A DNA stretch of 63,164 nt from assembly GCA_044326545.1 (NCBI GenBank), contig JBIRBM010000011.1, positions 1-63,164 on the forward strand, read 5' to 3'. The stretch comes from JANWJE01 sp044326545. GTDB lineage: Bacteria; Chlamydiota; Chlamydiia; Chlamydiales; Parachlamydiaceae. A program made the translations under genes and the position numbers. This document shows, in pieces, positions 7,874-16,977 of this stretch. Below the pieces are notes generated by a model. That model saw nothing but the letters and a program-made list of their open reading frames with translations. It searched no databases and had not been told where the DNA came from. Position 1 is the first letter of the stretch. Each line of letters opens with the position of its first letter.

Positions 7874-8605
7874 TTATTCCCCATTGGGGTCCATCGCTTT
7901 TTTTTGCTTTTTTTTAAAAAAAATCGGAATTAAAGAGAGGATGGCTAAGATTGTCAATGCTGCAATCAGATGATGGTCAAGGAAATTCCAGGGATCCAAA
8001 GGGGTTAACTGCTCGGAAAAATCTAAATAAGCAGAAAGGCTTTTTCCTGTCTCAGTATAAACTAAAATAGAAGGAATCATCCCAAGAGATGTTGTCCAAG
8101 CAAAAGTGCGATAAGGGACATTAAAGAACGCTCCTGCTAAATTGCCCAGTCTAAAAGTAATGAAGGGAACTAAGCGGAGAAATAACATGTAATTTGTTGC
8201 ATTGTTGCGAAATCCCTCCTCTAATTTGCTGATTAATCCTTTAGAATGTGACGTTAAAATTTCGCGGAAAGCGGTGCGGGCCGCAAAGTAAAGGATGGAT
8301 GCCCCTGCTGTGGCTCCGATGATGACATATAAGGTGCAAAAGGGCTGAGGGAAAAGAGAGCCTGCAATGAGAGAGAGGAAAATAATTCCGGGTAGCATTA
8401 AGAGGGCATAGGCAATGTAGCACGCGATAAAAAGCAAGGGAGTTGCTAGGGGATGCCGAGCATGAAAATCCTTTAAACTTAAATGAAATTCCCTTAAGCT
8501 TTCTGTTGTTTGAAAATCAAGAGAGATCGCTGTATAAGTGGTAATCATGGCAACGATCAGGATCAAAAATGGAAGAATTTTATTGACATGGAGCTTTTTT
8601 TTCAT
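7874..8605 (-). CDS. TVP38/TMEM64 (DedA-related) membrane protein
   Basis: A 243-residue polytopic inner-membrane protein of the TVP38/TMEM64 family (SNARE-associated/DedA superfamily), thought to be involved in lipid scrambling or undecaprenyl-phosphate handling. Hydrophobic segments are at about 10-28, 55-82, 90-110, 140-165, 170-190 and 210-230. The family signature LRLVPF (143-148) followed by N-L-A-G-A and a T-x-x-G-x-x-P loop is clear. It is a single gene between YggS (convergent, 27 bases) and the SDF symporter (divergent). The Lys-rich C-terminus is cytoplasmic by the positive-inside rule. Confidence 0.87.
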   Translation of the reverse strand: MKKKLHVNKILPFLILIVAMITTYTAISLDFQTTESLREFHLSLKDFHARHPLATPLLFIACYIAYALLMLPGIIFLSLIAGSLFPQPFCTLYVIIGATAGASILYFAARTAFREILTSHSKGLISKLEEGFRNNATNYMLFLRLVPFITFRLGNLAGAFFNVPYRTFAWTTSLGMIPSILVYTETGKSLSAYLDFSEQLTPLDPWNFLDHHLIAALTILAILSLIPIFFKKKQKKAMDPNGE

Positions 8606-8676
8606 AACCGCTATTTTTAAACCTTCATCTGTAAGATTGTCAAAATATATTTATTTTTTATAAGGGAAAGAGAAAT

Positions 8677-9930
8677 ATGTGTGCAGAAGTGAAATGCAAA
8701 ATGAATCCAAATCTCTTGTTTGCTGTGGCCATTTTTTTAGGTATTTTGACAGGATATCTCCAAAGTCCTTTTCTTTTTAGCGTTGCAGAAGCTGTCTCAC
8801 AACTGTTTATTAACTTATTAAAACTCGTGAGTTTGCCCATTATTTTTTTATCTGTCGTCTCAACGGCAGCTGGAATGGAAAATGTGGAGCAGATCAAACA
8901 GCTAGGAAAAAAAGTTGTCAAGTATACGCTATTGACAACCGTGATTGCAGCAACGGTGGCACTTGGGCTCTTCATTGGGATAGGTCCGGTAAAAGAGAGT
9001 GCTCCTTTGGCGATAGAACAGCTCACTTATGAAGGGGCTGCCCAACCAAGTTATTTATCCTTTTTTCTTCACATCGTTCCCTCGAATGTTGTCCAACCGT
9101 TTCATGAAAACAATGTGATAGGGGTATTGTTTTTGGCTATGCTGTTGAGTTTTGCCATCCTCTCTCTTCCGACTCAACATCGCACTGTGCTTCACTCTTT
9201 CTTCTCCAGCATTTATGCTGCAATTATTGCGATCACCCGCTGGATCGTCGTCATCATGCCGATTGCAATTTGGGCTTTTATCACCCTATTTATGCGAGAT
9301 CTTCACAAGGGTTTGGATGTCAAAAGCTTGGCTCTTTATTTAACCTGTGTTATTGCTGCAAATGTTATCCAAGCGTGTATTGTCCTTCCAAGTTTATTGA
9401 AGTTTAAAGGCATTTCTCCTTGGCGAATATTTAAAGGGATGTCTCCTGCTTTATCAGTGGCTTTTTTTACTAAATCCTCTGCTGCAGCCCTGCCTATGGC
9501 AATGCGATGTGCCGAAGAAAATGTCGGGATTTCACGAAAAGTGGCAAGCTTTACTCTTCCTCTTTGCACGACGATTAATATGAATGCATGTGCTGCCTTT
9601 ATTTTAACGACAGTCCTGTTTGTCTCAATGAGTCAAGGGATGACCTATACTTATCTTGAAATGGCACTTTGGATTGTCTTGTCCACCATTGCAGCGATTG
9701 GAAATGCGGGGGTCCCCATGGGGTGTTATTTTCTGGCTAGCGCATTTTTGGCAGCGATGAATGTCCCTCTTCACATTTTAGGCATTATCCTTCCCTTTTA
9801 TTCATTGATCGATATGTTAGAAAGTGCCATTAATGTCTGGTCTGATTCTTGTGTTGCAGCGGTTGTTCAACAAGAGATCTCTCAAGAAGTTTCAAGCCAA
9901 TGTTCCAATGAGCATCGATTGCACGTTTAG
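8677..9930 (+). CDS. Dicarboxylate/amino acid:cation symporter (SDF family) with altered binding motif
   Basis: 417 residues with the hydrophobic pattern of the GltP/DctA family: N-terminal scaffold helices followed by re-entrant hairpins. Hairpin 1 has KSSAAALP (266-273) in place of the usual SSS/SSxxTLP. The substrate and sodium site normally reading NMDGT is here NMNACA (301-306), losing the Asp, Gly and Thr. The protein is therefore probably a transporter of this fold with a shifted or unknown substrate. AGGGAAAGAG 4-14 bases before the ATG supports the start at 8677. A hairpin follows the gene. Confidence 0.85.
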   Translation: MCAEVKCKMNPNLLFAVAIFLGILTGYLQSPFLFSVAEAVSQLFINLLKLVSLPIIFLSVVSTAAGMENVEQIKQLGKKVVKYTLLTTVIAATVALGLFIGIGPVKESAPLAIEQLTYEGAAQPSYLSFFLHIVPSNVVQPFHENNVIGVLFLAMLLSFAILSLPTQHRTVLHSFFSSIYAAIIAITRWIVVIMPIAIWAFITLFMRDLHKGLDVKSLALYLTCVIAANVIQACIVLPSLLKFKGISPWRIFKGMSPALSVAFFTKSSAAALPMAMRCAEENVGISRKVASFTLPLCTTINMNACAAFILTTVLFVSMSQGMTYTYLEMALWIVLSTIAAIGNAGVPMGCYFLASAFLAAMNVPLHILGIILPFYSLIDMLESAINVWSDSCVAAVVQQEISQEVSSQCSNEHRLHV

Positions 9931-9943
9931 CGAAAGCATTATC

Positions 9944-9986
9944 TACTCATTTAAGCTCACAGCGAGAATTTGAGCTTGAATGAGTA
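9944..9986. repeat. Hairpin, family E (ACTCATT...AATGAGT)
   Basis: TACTCATTTAAGCTCA pairs with TGAGCTTGAATGAGTA with one mismatch. The arms belong to a family also seen at 19445, 31664 and 58800-58990. Lying just after the SDF gene, it may act as its terminator, although no T-run follows. Confidence 0.55.
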
Positions 9987-10031
9987 TCTATTTCATCATT
10001 GTTTCAAAATAGAGAAAATCAAGGGGTTTTT

Positions 10032-10472
10032 ATGGCAGATCGTTTAGCAAAATTTTTATCATTGGCGCTTATTTTTTCTTTTCCTCTGATTGCAACCTCA
10101 CCTGGAGTTGATCCTTCACTTGAGGGTAAGAAGTTAGAAAAACCGACTGTTATTCTCGATCTTGTCGTCAATCCTATTAGCGATCGATTAGACTCAGAAT
10201 TCAAAACCCATCAGATAAGCGGTAAAGTTCTTCTAGGGAATAACCCATGCGAAGCGCAGGGGGTCTCTTTAAAGATGAGAGTAAAAGAGGATCACAAAAA
10301 GAAGGGCACTGTCCATGTTAAGGCCTTTTTAACCATCGATCAAGACAGAGTTCCTCGGATGTGCACCAAAGAGTATCGTCCTGTCTATGAAGATTTTAGC
10401 TTTGACGTCACAGCTCAACGTGTCATTATTCATGATGTAGATAGCAATAAAAATGATGTGATTTTGCACTAA
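10032..10472 (+). CDS. Hypothetical secreted protein
   Basis: A 146-residue protein with a clear signal peptide (LAKFLSLALIFSFPLIATS, cleavage near residue 22) and a soluble, charged remainder that looks beta-rich (VTVILDLVVNP, KVLLGNN, FSFDVTAQRVIIHDV). The frame is open from 9999, but AAGGGG ahead of the ATG at 10032 and the signal peptide starting there decide for the internal start. Two cysteines in the mature part could form a disulphide. I recognise no family. It ends 18 bases before pdhA but is unlikely to be functionally tied to it. Confidence 0.65.
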   Translation: MADRLAKFLSLALIFSFPLIATSPGVDPSLEGKKLEKPTVILDLVVNPISDRLDSEFKTHQISGKVLLGNNPCEAQGVSLKMRVKEDHKKKGTVHVKAFLTIDQDRVPRMCTKEYRPVYEDFSFDVTAQRVIIHDVDSNKNDVILH

Positions 10473-10490
10473 ATATTTGAAAGGAGTCCA

Positions 10491-11507
10491 ATGACTATTC
10501 CTGATTCTTCCCATCTGTTTAAGGTCGATCGCCAACGTGTCATAGACGCTTTAGGAGCTGCTAGTTTGAAGGAATCTCTTCGTCGCATGCTATTGATTCG
10601 TCATTTTGAATTGCGAGCCGAATGGGCGTATCAGCATGGAAAAATTGGCGGTTTTTTTCATGCTTATATTGGACAGGAGGCGATTCAAGCAGCTGCTGTT
10701 CAAGCGTTTGGATTGAAAAATTGGTATGCGACTTCTTATCGTTGCCATGCTTTAGCCCTTCTTTTAGGAGCGACTGCAAATGAATTGATGGCCGAACTGT
10801 TTGGAAAGGCAACAGGTAATGCAAAAGGGCGAGGGGGGTCGATGCATTTCTTTACAGACCGCTTGCTTGGAGGGTTTGGAATTGTGGCCGGACAGGTCCC
10901 CATTGCAACGGGGGCGGCATTTACTCTCAAATACAGAGGGGTTAAGGATGAGGTTGCCGTTTGTTTTATGGGAGATGGCGCCGTTCCTCAAGGTGCTTTC
11001 CATGAATCTTTGAATTTAGCTTCTCTTTGGGATCTTCCTTGCATCTACGTGATTGAAAATAACAAGTGGGGAATGGGCACCTCGATTGAACGCGCGGTTT
11101 GCGTTCCGTTTTTGGCCGAAGATAAAGCTCCCGGTTATGATATGAAAAGTTATACCTTGGATGGAATGGATTTTTTTTCGTGTTACGGCGCTTTTGAATC
11201 TCTTTATCGAGAAGTGATCGAGACAAAAAGGCCTGTTTTAGTGGAAGTCGTGACAGAGCGTTTTAAGGGGCATTCTATTTCAGATCCTGGGCATTATCGG
11301 AGTAAAGAGGCTCTTAAACAGGTGATGCAAAACGATCCAATTCTTAATATGCAGAATGCTCTTTTGGATGCCGGTTTGATCACACAAGAGGAAATAAAAC
11401 AAATAGATAAAGAGATGCGGGACCACGTGATGGCTGCAATTGATTATGCAGATCAAAGCCCTTGGCCCGATATTCACACTCTGGAAGAAGATGTCTTTGC
11501 TCCTTAG
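10491..11507 (+). CDS. pdhA: Pyruvate dehydrogenase E1 component, alpha subunit
   Basis: The thiamine-diphosphate-dependent decarboxylase half of the pyruvate dehydrogenase complex, linking glycolysis to acetyl-CoA. The TPP/Mg motif begins GDGAVPQGAFHESLN (161-175) and ends in VIENN (187-191). The phosphorylation-loop region RFKGHSISDPGHYRS and the substrate-site segment SYRCHA are present. 338 residues is normal. AAAGGAG ahead of the ATG gives a strong ribosome site. It begins the pdhA-pdhB-pdhC run; E3 is not in the window. The order matches Chlamydia, as I recall it. Confidence 0.96.
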   Translation: MTIPDSSHLFKVDRQRVIDALGAASLKESLRRMLLIRHFELRAEWAYQHGKIGGFFHAYIGQEAIQAAAVQAFGLKNWYATSYRCHALALLLGATANELMAELFGKATGNAKGRGGSMHFFTDRLLGGFGIVAGQVPIATGAAFTLKYRGVKDEVAVCFMGDGAVPQGAFHESLNLASLWDLPCIYVIENNKWGMGTSIERAVCVPFLAEDKAPGYDMKSYTLDGMDFFSCYGAFESLYREVIETKRPVLVEVVTERFKGHSISDPGHYRSKEALKQVMQNDPILNMQNALLDAGLITQEEIKQIDKEMRDHVMAAIDYADQSPWPDIHTLEEDVFAP

Positions 11508-11616
11508 AAAGTGTTTGCAGACCAAAGACGAGAATGCTTTACTGCCTATTTTAGAACATAAATCGTTCTCTATTAAACTTAAATTTTCGCAAAAGATGCA
11601 TTTTTAGGATATTAAG

Positions 11617-12618
11617 ATGAATAATGGGACACAGGTGATAGAATTTCGCGAAGCATTACGCCAAGCCATTGATGAAGAAATGACGCGTGATTCAGCTGTT
11701 TTTGTTATGGGCGAAGAGGTTGGTGAATACAATGGCCCCTATAAAGTGACCAAGGGATTATTGACTAAATGGGGGGGGCAGCGAATCATTGACACCCCCA
11801 TTTCAGAATTAGGGTTTGCCGGATTGTGCATTGGAGCTGCAATGACAGGATTGCGTCCGATTGTGGAATTCATGAGTTTTAATTTTTCGTTTGTTGCGGC
11901 AGACCAATTGATTTCAAATGCAATTAAGATGCACTATATGTCAGGCAACCGTTTTTCTGTTCCTATTGTGTTTCGAGGGCCAAATGGAGCTGCGGCACAA
12001 GTTTCAAGTCAACATTCTCATTGCGTCGAAGCCATTTATGGAAATTTGCCTGGATGGGTGATTTTAGCTCCCAGCAATCCTTATGATGCTAAAGGGTTGT
12101 TGAAATCGGCCATCCGCAATAATAACCCGGTTCTCTTTTTGGAGTCAGAGCTCTCTTATGGTGATAAAATGGAAATTCCAACGGAGGAATACCTGATTCC
12201 TATTGGTAAAGCCCGTGTTGTTCAAGAGGGAGAGCACATTACCATCGTTTCCCATAGTCGAATGGTCAATGTTTGTCAAAAGGTCGTGGCAGAGCTTGCT
12301 AAGAAGGGAATTAAAGCAGAACTTATCGATCTGAGGACAATTAAACCTCTTGACATTGCAACAGTGGCGGCTTCTGTTAAAAAGACTCATTATGCCGTTC
12401 TTGTTGAAGAAGGCCATCTATTTGCGGGAATCGCCTCGGAATTGGGTTTTCAAATCATGGAGCATTGTTTTGATTATCTTGACGCTCCACTTGAAAGAGT
12501 CTGCCAGAGAGAAACTCCCATGCCATACTCTAAAGTTTTAGAACAAGAAACGATTCCTAATGTGAGTCGCATTTTGAAAGCCGTTTATAAATGTCTTCAC
12601 AGAATAAACCCAAATTGA
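11617..12618 (+). CDS. pdhB: Pyruvate dehydrogenase E1 component, beta subunit
   Basis: 333 residues of the E1 beta (transketolase-like) subunit that completes the TPP site with PdhA. Recognisable are GEEVGEYNGPYKVTKGL near the N-terminus, DTPISELGFAG, and the C-terminal domain with IVSHSRMV and AELIDLRTIKPLD. It follows pdhA after a 109-base gap without an obvious terminator, and precedes pdhC by 45 bases, so all three probably share a transcript. Confidence 0.96.
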   Translation: MNNGTQVIEFREALRQAIDEEMTRDSAVFVMGEEVGEYNGPYKVTKGLLTKWGGQRIIDTPISELGFAGLCIGAAMTGLRPIVEFMSFNFSFVAADQLISNAIKMHYMSGNRFSVPIVFRGPNGAAAQVSSQHSHCVEAIYGNLPGWVILAPSNPYDAKGLLKSAIRNNNPVLFLESELSYGDKMEIPTEEYLIPIGKARVVQEGEHITIVSHSRMVNVCQKVVAELAKKGIKAELIDLRTIKPLDIATVAASVKKTHYAVLVEEGHLFAGIASELGFQIMEHCFDYLDAPLERVCQRETPMPYSKVLEQETIPNVSRILKAVYKCLHRINPN

Positions 12619-12663
12619 AGCTGTCGCTCAGTCTAAATTGAACCCTTCTTTCAAGGAGTGAAT

Positions 12664-13986
12664 ATGCCTTTTACCTTAACCATGCCAAAACTCTCGCCGA
12701 CAATGGAAGAGGGGATCATTGTAAAATGGCATAAGAAAGAAGGAGACTTTGTCTCAAACAATGATCTTCTTTTAGAGGTCGCGACAGATAAAGCAACTGT
12801 TGAGTATCAGGCAATGGATGAAGGTTGGCTTCGCCAAATTTTGGTAAAAGAAGGTGGCGAAGCTTTTGTCAATCAGCCGGTGGCTGTTTTTAGTGCTGAC
12901 ATTGATGAGGGGTTGGAAGGATATCAACCCGAAGGGATGATTGCTCTAGCAGAAATAGAAAAAAAACAGGAGGGAACTCATGACCAAAATCAAAACATTG
13001 AAGACAAAGGAGGTCATGAAAAAACAGTCAAAAAGAATGGAGAATTAGCCTTTAGCCAACCTCAATTTGTCCCCGAGCCTCCTGTTGTGGATTATCAATT
13101 TCAATCCTTAAATGAGCGCCTGCAAGGACGCGTATTAGCTTCTCCTCTAGCTAAGAAACTTGCTAAGGAAAAAGGAATTGATCTTAGAACTGTTAAAGGA
13201 TCGGGACCGAATGAACGGATTATGTGTCGTGATCTTGAAAGAGCTCAACCTGCCGGGATAGCTGGATTTAACCGTCGAGATCGCCCCACCTCTTTACCTG
13301 GGACTTTTGAAGAGATCCCTCTGTCGCCTATGCGAAAAGTGATTGCACAAAGATTGCAAGAATCCAAAACATTTATTCCTCACTTTTACTTGACACAAGT
13401 GATTGATGTTGAACCTCTCATTTCTATTCGTGAGCAGCTCAAAACACGGGATGTTAAGATTTCGGTTAATGATTTTATTGTTAAAGCTTGTGCTTTAGCT
13501 CTTCGGGATGATCCAACACTCAATGCTGGTTTTAACTCTGTCAATCAGTCGATTATCCAATTTAAAACAATTGATATCGCCGTTGCAGTCAGTCTTGAAG
13601 GAGGATTAATAACACCCATTATCCGATATGCTGATGTTAAAAATTTAGGGGAAATAGCGCTTGAAATCAGACAATTAGCTCAAAGGGCTCGCGAAGGAAA
13701 ATTAAATCCCGAAGAATATAAAGGAGGATCTTTTACAATTTCTAATTTAGGGATGTATGGAATTTCTCATTTTCAAGCAATTCTCAACCCTCCTCAAGCA
13801 GCCATTCTTGCTGTTGGTGGAATTCAAGATGTGCCTGTTATCCGCAACGGTGCTGTTGTTCCGGGTAAAACGCTTGCGTTAACCCTTTCCGTTGATCATC
13901 GTGTGATTGATGGAGTTGCCGCGGCAATTTTTCTTCAAAAATTAAAAAAGATAGTGGAAAATCCGGCTGTTTTAATGCTTTTCTAA
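12664..13986 (+). CDS. pdhC: Pyruvate dehydrogenase E2, dihydrolipoamide acetyltransferase
   Basis: 440 residues. A single N-terminal lipoyl domain (1-78) carries the lipoylated lysine K43 in ATDKATVEY. A linker and a peripheral-subunit-binding domain (about 155-190, SPLAKKLAKEKGIDLRTVKG) follow. The catalytic acetyltransferase domain (about 215-440) holds the DHRVIDG motif with H412 and D416. A GTG two codons upstream is in frame, but AAGGAG touches it, so the ATG at 12664 with six-base spacing is the better start. Only one lipoyl domain is present, against three in Escherichia coli AceF. Confidence 0.95.
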   Translation: MPFTLTMPKLSPTMEEGIIVKWHKKEGDFVSNNDLLLEVATDKATVEYQAMDEGWLRQILVKEGGEAFVNQPVAVFSADIDEGLEGYQPEGMIALAEIEKKQEGTHDQNQNIEDKGGHEKTVKKNGELAFSQPQFVPEPPVVDYQFQSLNERLQGRVLASPLAKKLAKEKGIDLRTVKGSGPNERIMCRDLERAQPAGIAGFNRRDRPTSLPGTFEEIPLSPMRKVIAQRLQESKTFIPHFYLTQVIDVEPLISIREQLKTRDVKISVNDFIVKACALALRDDPTLNAGFNSVNQSIIQFKTIDIAVAVSLEGGLITPIIRYADVKNLGEIALEIRQLAQRAREGKLNPEEYKGGSFTISNLGMYGISHFQAILNPPQAAILAVGGIQDVPVIRNGAVVPGKTLALTLSVDHRVIDGVAAAIFLQKLKKIVENPAVLMLF

Positions 13987-14020
13987 TTAAAATTTTATGT
14001 TTTTGTCTATTTTAATTTTT
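13986..14020 (+). terminator. AT-rich hairpin with T-run after pdhC
   Basis: ATTAAAAT and ATTTTAAT form an 8-bp AT-only stem followed by TTTTCTT, immediately after the pdhC stop. The stem is weak, so this is a tentative terminator of the pdh operon. Confidence 0.35.
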
Positions 14021-14105
14021 CTTAACGTTTTCTTGATAATGTTTTTATTTTATTTTAATTGCTTTTTGCGATAATTGCGTTATTATTCATTCGGGTGGTT
14101 ATAGC

Positions 14106-15086
14106 ATGGTCTTTTCTCTTTCTAACAGGCAATCTTGTACAACAGCTTCATCTTGTACGACTCTTAGTTCTCAATCGACTGTTTCCAAATCTGGACTCCC
14201 AAAAACAGAGAGTAAAGAGAAATTGTTTGTCGTGCTTAAACATTCTTTACCTCGAGAATTGAGTGAGCCCTTTAAATCTGACAGCAAAGAGCCGAGCGGA
14301 GCCCTTCCTCGTAAAAAACTGAAGGTTGAGACATATGATGTATCTCATGATGAGTGGCCTGCCGATGTGTTTCTTTTAAAAAAGAAAGACGAGTTGGATG
14401 AAACAGAAAAAAACTCGATTGATCTGTTTTTAAAGTTGTATGAAATTTCTGATCGTAAAAATCGTAATGAAATTAAAGGAGCCTTAGAGTGTTCTGTAGA
14501 ATATAATTCTCCTCCACCAAGAAAATATCCTTCAACTTATTCATCAAATTCATCTTGGATTCTTGAAGATCCAGAAGAAAATTCTTTTTTAAACAAAGAT
14601 TTGGTGAGTCCCAGTCAATCGGTGAGTATTGTGAGGGATGTGGCCAATATCTTAGCAGATTTCTTTTTCGGTTGTGGTGTAATCAAAAAAGAAGATGAAA
14701 AATCAGATGCAGATCTAGAGCTAGCTTTTAAGGACGCTTCTCGTCAATGGAAAGTGTTAAAAAGCAAGTATAGAGAGCCTTTTCATATTAAAATGGATTC
14801 TGTTTTTAAACATGCAGATCAATTAGTTTTGCAGCGACAAAGATGTCAACAAGCGTTGAGGAAATATCGATTTTCTCTTTATTTGGGACTGTCCACTTCA
14901 CTTTTTAGTGCGTTTTTCGATCATAAAATCGTTGTGGGGGCTGGATTAGCTTATTTTTGCATATCTTGTGTTGTGATGATAAAAAAATACATGGATTTTT
15001 CTTTTAGTTTGATGGATATGGGAGGGGATTTGAAAGTGGAAATAGAACAAGCTTATGTCCTTGCCAATGGATGTCGTTTGAATTAA
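14106..15086 (+). CDS. Inc-like membrane-protein candidate
   Basis: 326 residues with no family I recognise. The first 60 residues are Ser/Thr/Cys-rich (SNRQSCTTASSCTTLSSQST), of the kind seen at type III secretion N-termini. A hydrophilic, acidic central region follows. Near the C-terminus a bilobed hydrophobic stretch (about 256-294) is split by a short FFDHK turn. A closely spaced hydrophobic hairpin is the hallmark of chlamydial Inc proteins that insert into the inclusion membrane, but its position this close to the C-terminus is not decisive. It sits alone between pdhC and the convergent lpxD gene. Effector status is inference. Confidence 0.6.
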   Translation: MVFSLSNRQSCTTASSCTTLSSQSTVSKSGLPKTESKEKLFVVLKHSLPRELSEPFKSDSKEPSGALPRKKLKVETYDVSHDEWPADVFLLKKKDELDETEKNSIDLFLKLYEISDRKNRNEIKGALECSVEYNSPPPRKYPSTYSSNSSWILEDPEENSFLNKDLVSPSQSVSIVRDVANILADFFFGCGVIKKEDEKSDADLELAFKDASRQWKVLKSKYREPFHIKMDSVFKHADQLVLQRQRCQQALRKYRFSLYLGLSTSLFSAFFDHKIVVGAGLAYFCISCVVMIKKYMDFSFSLMDMGGDLKVEIEQAYVLANGCRLN

Positions 15087-15114
15087 TACCATTTGTTAAT
15101 GCTATCACTTTGAT

Positions 15115-16164
15115 TCACTCTTGATTTTTTAAGGGTTCAATTTTTTTTGACAGCTCTTTTAAGAGGGTGATGTATTTCTCTATATTCCGTAGTAATACTT
15201 GGTTTCTATTGTACTCATTGATCGGAAGAGCCGGGATTCCTCCATACTTTCCCGCAGAAAGAGATTTAGACACTCCACTTTTGCCAGCTACAGTCACTCC
15301 ATCGCTTAGGTGAAGATGCCCTGCAACAGCCACTTGTCCGGCAAGAACAACATGGCGGCCTGTTGACGTTGAGCCCGCAATTCCTGTCTGGGCAACGATC
15401 ACATTATCCTCTCCTATTGTCACCCCATGGCCTAATTGAACCAGATTATCGACTTTACTTCCTTGTCCAATTCGAGTTGTCTTAAATCTTGCTCTGTCGA
15501 TCGTTGTATTGGCGCCTATTTCTACATCATTTTCAATGACAACGTTTCCTACTTGATTTAATTTATGATGTTTTCCAGCCTTATCTGTGATGTATCCAAA
15601 ACCACATGATCCGATCACTGCACCGGGTTGAATAATGACGCGGTCTCCTATTTGACATTCTTCTCGAATGACCGTATGGGGATGAATTAAACAAAAAGCT
15701 CCGATGACTGTCTCTGGGCCAATATAGACGCTTGCGCCAATAAAAGTTGAGTGTCCGATTTTAACCCCTTCATCGATAACAGCATAAGGCCCTATTGTGA
15801 CTCCCTCTGCAAGGCAAACGGATTCGTGGATAACGGCTGTGGGATGAACCCCTTTAAAACCAGAAGGGGATTGACGTGGAGGAAAAAACGCATTGACTAA
15901 TAGCTGAAATGCTTGAGAGGGTTGATCCGCGATAAGATAATTTTTGTTTTCTTCTAATGATGTGTTTAAATCAACAAATACGACACCTGCTTTAGACTGT
16001 TGCATGGCAAGTTGGTACTTTGAATTAGAAAAAAAAGAGGCGTCGCTTGAGGATGCCGTCTCCAAATCTGCGACGCCCGATATTTTGTCTTGAGGGTTTC
16101 CGATAAGTCGAGTATTTGTGAGAATGGATATTTCTAGGAGAGTAAAATGCTTTTTAGAAGTCAT
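15115..16164 (-). CDS. lpxD: UDP-3-O-acylglucosamine N-acyltransferase LpxD
   Basis: Adds the second acyl chain in lipid A synthesis, taking the acyl group from ACP. The 349-residue protein has the N-terminal uridine-binding domain (about 1-100), a long left-handed beta helix of hexapeptide repeats (about 105-310) and a C-terminal helix. The catalytic histidine is H246 in NLVQLGHGVTIG. Hexads such as IGPYAV, IGASVY and IGANTT are clear. Downstream of ompH and bamA on the same strand, as in Chlamydia and many Gram-negatives, it forms an envelope-assembly operon. A palindrome lies between ompH and lpxD. Confidence 0.95.
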   Translation of the reverse strand: MTSKKHFTLLEISILTNTRLIGNPQDKISGVADLETASSSDASFFSNSKYQLAMQQSKAGVVFVDLNTSLEENKNYLIADQPSQAFQLLVNAFFPPRQSPSGFKGVHPTAVIHESVCLAEGVTIGPYAVIDEGVKIGHSTFIGASVYIGPETVIGAFCLIHPHTVIREECQIGDRVIIQPGAVIGSCGFGYITDKAGKHHKLNQVGNVVIENDVEIGANTTIDRARFKTTRIGQGSKVDNLVQLGHGVTIGEDNVIVAQTGIAGSTSTGRHVVLAGQVAVAGHLHLSDGVTVAGKSGVSKSLSAGKYGGIPALPINEYNRNQVLLRNIEKYITLLKELSKKIEPLKNQE

Positions 16165-16230
16165 AGAGTTGTGATGGTTTTAAAATTAGACTGTTTAACA
16201 TCATCATCTGGTGATTGAAAAATGGAGATG

Positions 16231-16279
16231 GCTGTCCTAAAACTTCATCTTAAAGCAAACATTTGAGTCTTAGGACAGC
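16231..16279. repeat. Palindromic element, family D (GCTGTCCTAAAACT ends)
   Basis: GCTGTCCTAAAACTT and GAGTCTTAGGACAGC face each other across a short spacer, with a few mismatches. The left arm and the following AAAGCAAACA recur at 43368. It sits between ompH and lpxD within an otherwise tight operon and could attenuate lpxD transcription. Confidence 0.55.
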
Positions 16280-16289
16280 GTCTAAATCT

Positions 16290-16937
16290 CTATCGGAGCT
16301 TAGATTGTCCCTCTTTTTGTTCAGCATCAAAGATCATGTTCATTTGGATAATCACTCGATCTGAAACGTCAAGTCCGGGAGCGTAAAACGTACAAGCCTC
16401 ATCTGTGAAAATCACGTCGACAGGCTGTCCATTTGACTTATCTTTTGCAACTTGCCCACAAGCTCTTCCAATGACATCTGTCAAACGTTGAATAATTTTG
16501 AGGTTTGCCTGCTGAAGTGTTTGCATGTACTGGCTTTGTAGTTGCATTCCTTCATTTTTTATTGTCCGTTTTTTTCGTTTGAGTTCGCTGGCCGCTTCTT
16601 CGGAAATGCTGTCCATGTAGTCGTCATCATTGACTTTTGCATCAATTTCTTCTAAAACTCTCTCTTTTTCTTGTAAAACAGATTCCATTTGCTGCTTCAT
16701 TTTCTCAAAATTGGCTTGCTCTTGCTTTCCTAATTTTGATTCTTCTAGACATTTTTTTGTGTTCACAATTCCAATCCGAAGAGTTGTGCTTTGCTGACCG
16801 GTTCCTGAAAAGGTCTGTTGTTGAGAAATATGTGAATTGCCTGTTGAGTAGGAGGCCGGTTCTCCATTCACCATTGTGTTTGACATCAAAACAGAGCAGG
16901 TTCCGATGCTAAAGAACCAAGTAGATAACTTTTTCAT
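16290..16937 (-). CDS. OmpH/Skp-family periplasmic chaperone
   Basis: 215 residues: a signal peptide (about 1-25), then the Skp pattern of a short beta segment (LRIGIVNTKKCLEES) leading into a long, highly charged coiled coil (about 70-150, with FEKMKQQMESVLQEKERVLEEIDAKV) and a C-terminal helix/strand cap containing VIGRACGQVAKD and VDVIFTDEACTFYAPGLDVSD. Skp proteins trap unfolded outer-membrane proteins and hand them to the Bam complex. Position between bamA and lpxD agrees with this and matches Chlamydia ompH. Confidence 0.9.
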   Translation of the reverse strand: MKKLSTWFFSIGTCSVLMSNTMVNGEPASYSTGNSHISQQQTFSGTGQQSTTLRIGIVNTKKCLEESKLGKQEQANFEKMKQQMESVLQEKERVLEEIDAKVNDDDYMDSISEEAASELKRKKRTIKNEGMQLQSQYMQTLQQANLKIIQRLTDVIGRACGQVAKDKSNGQPVDVIFTDEACTFYAPGLDVSDRVIIQMNMIFDAEQKEGQSKLR

Positions 16938-16977
16938 AACGACTCCTTTTTATTTTAGCGATTCTCATCATGCCATT

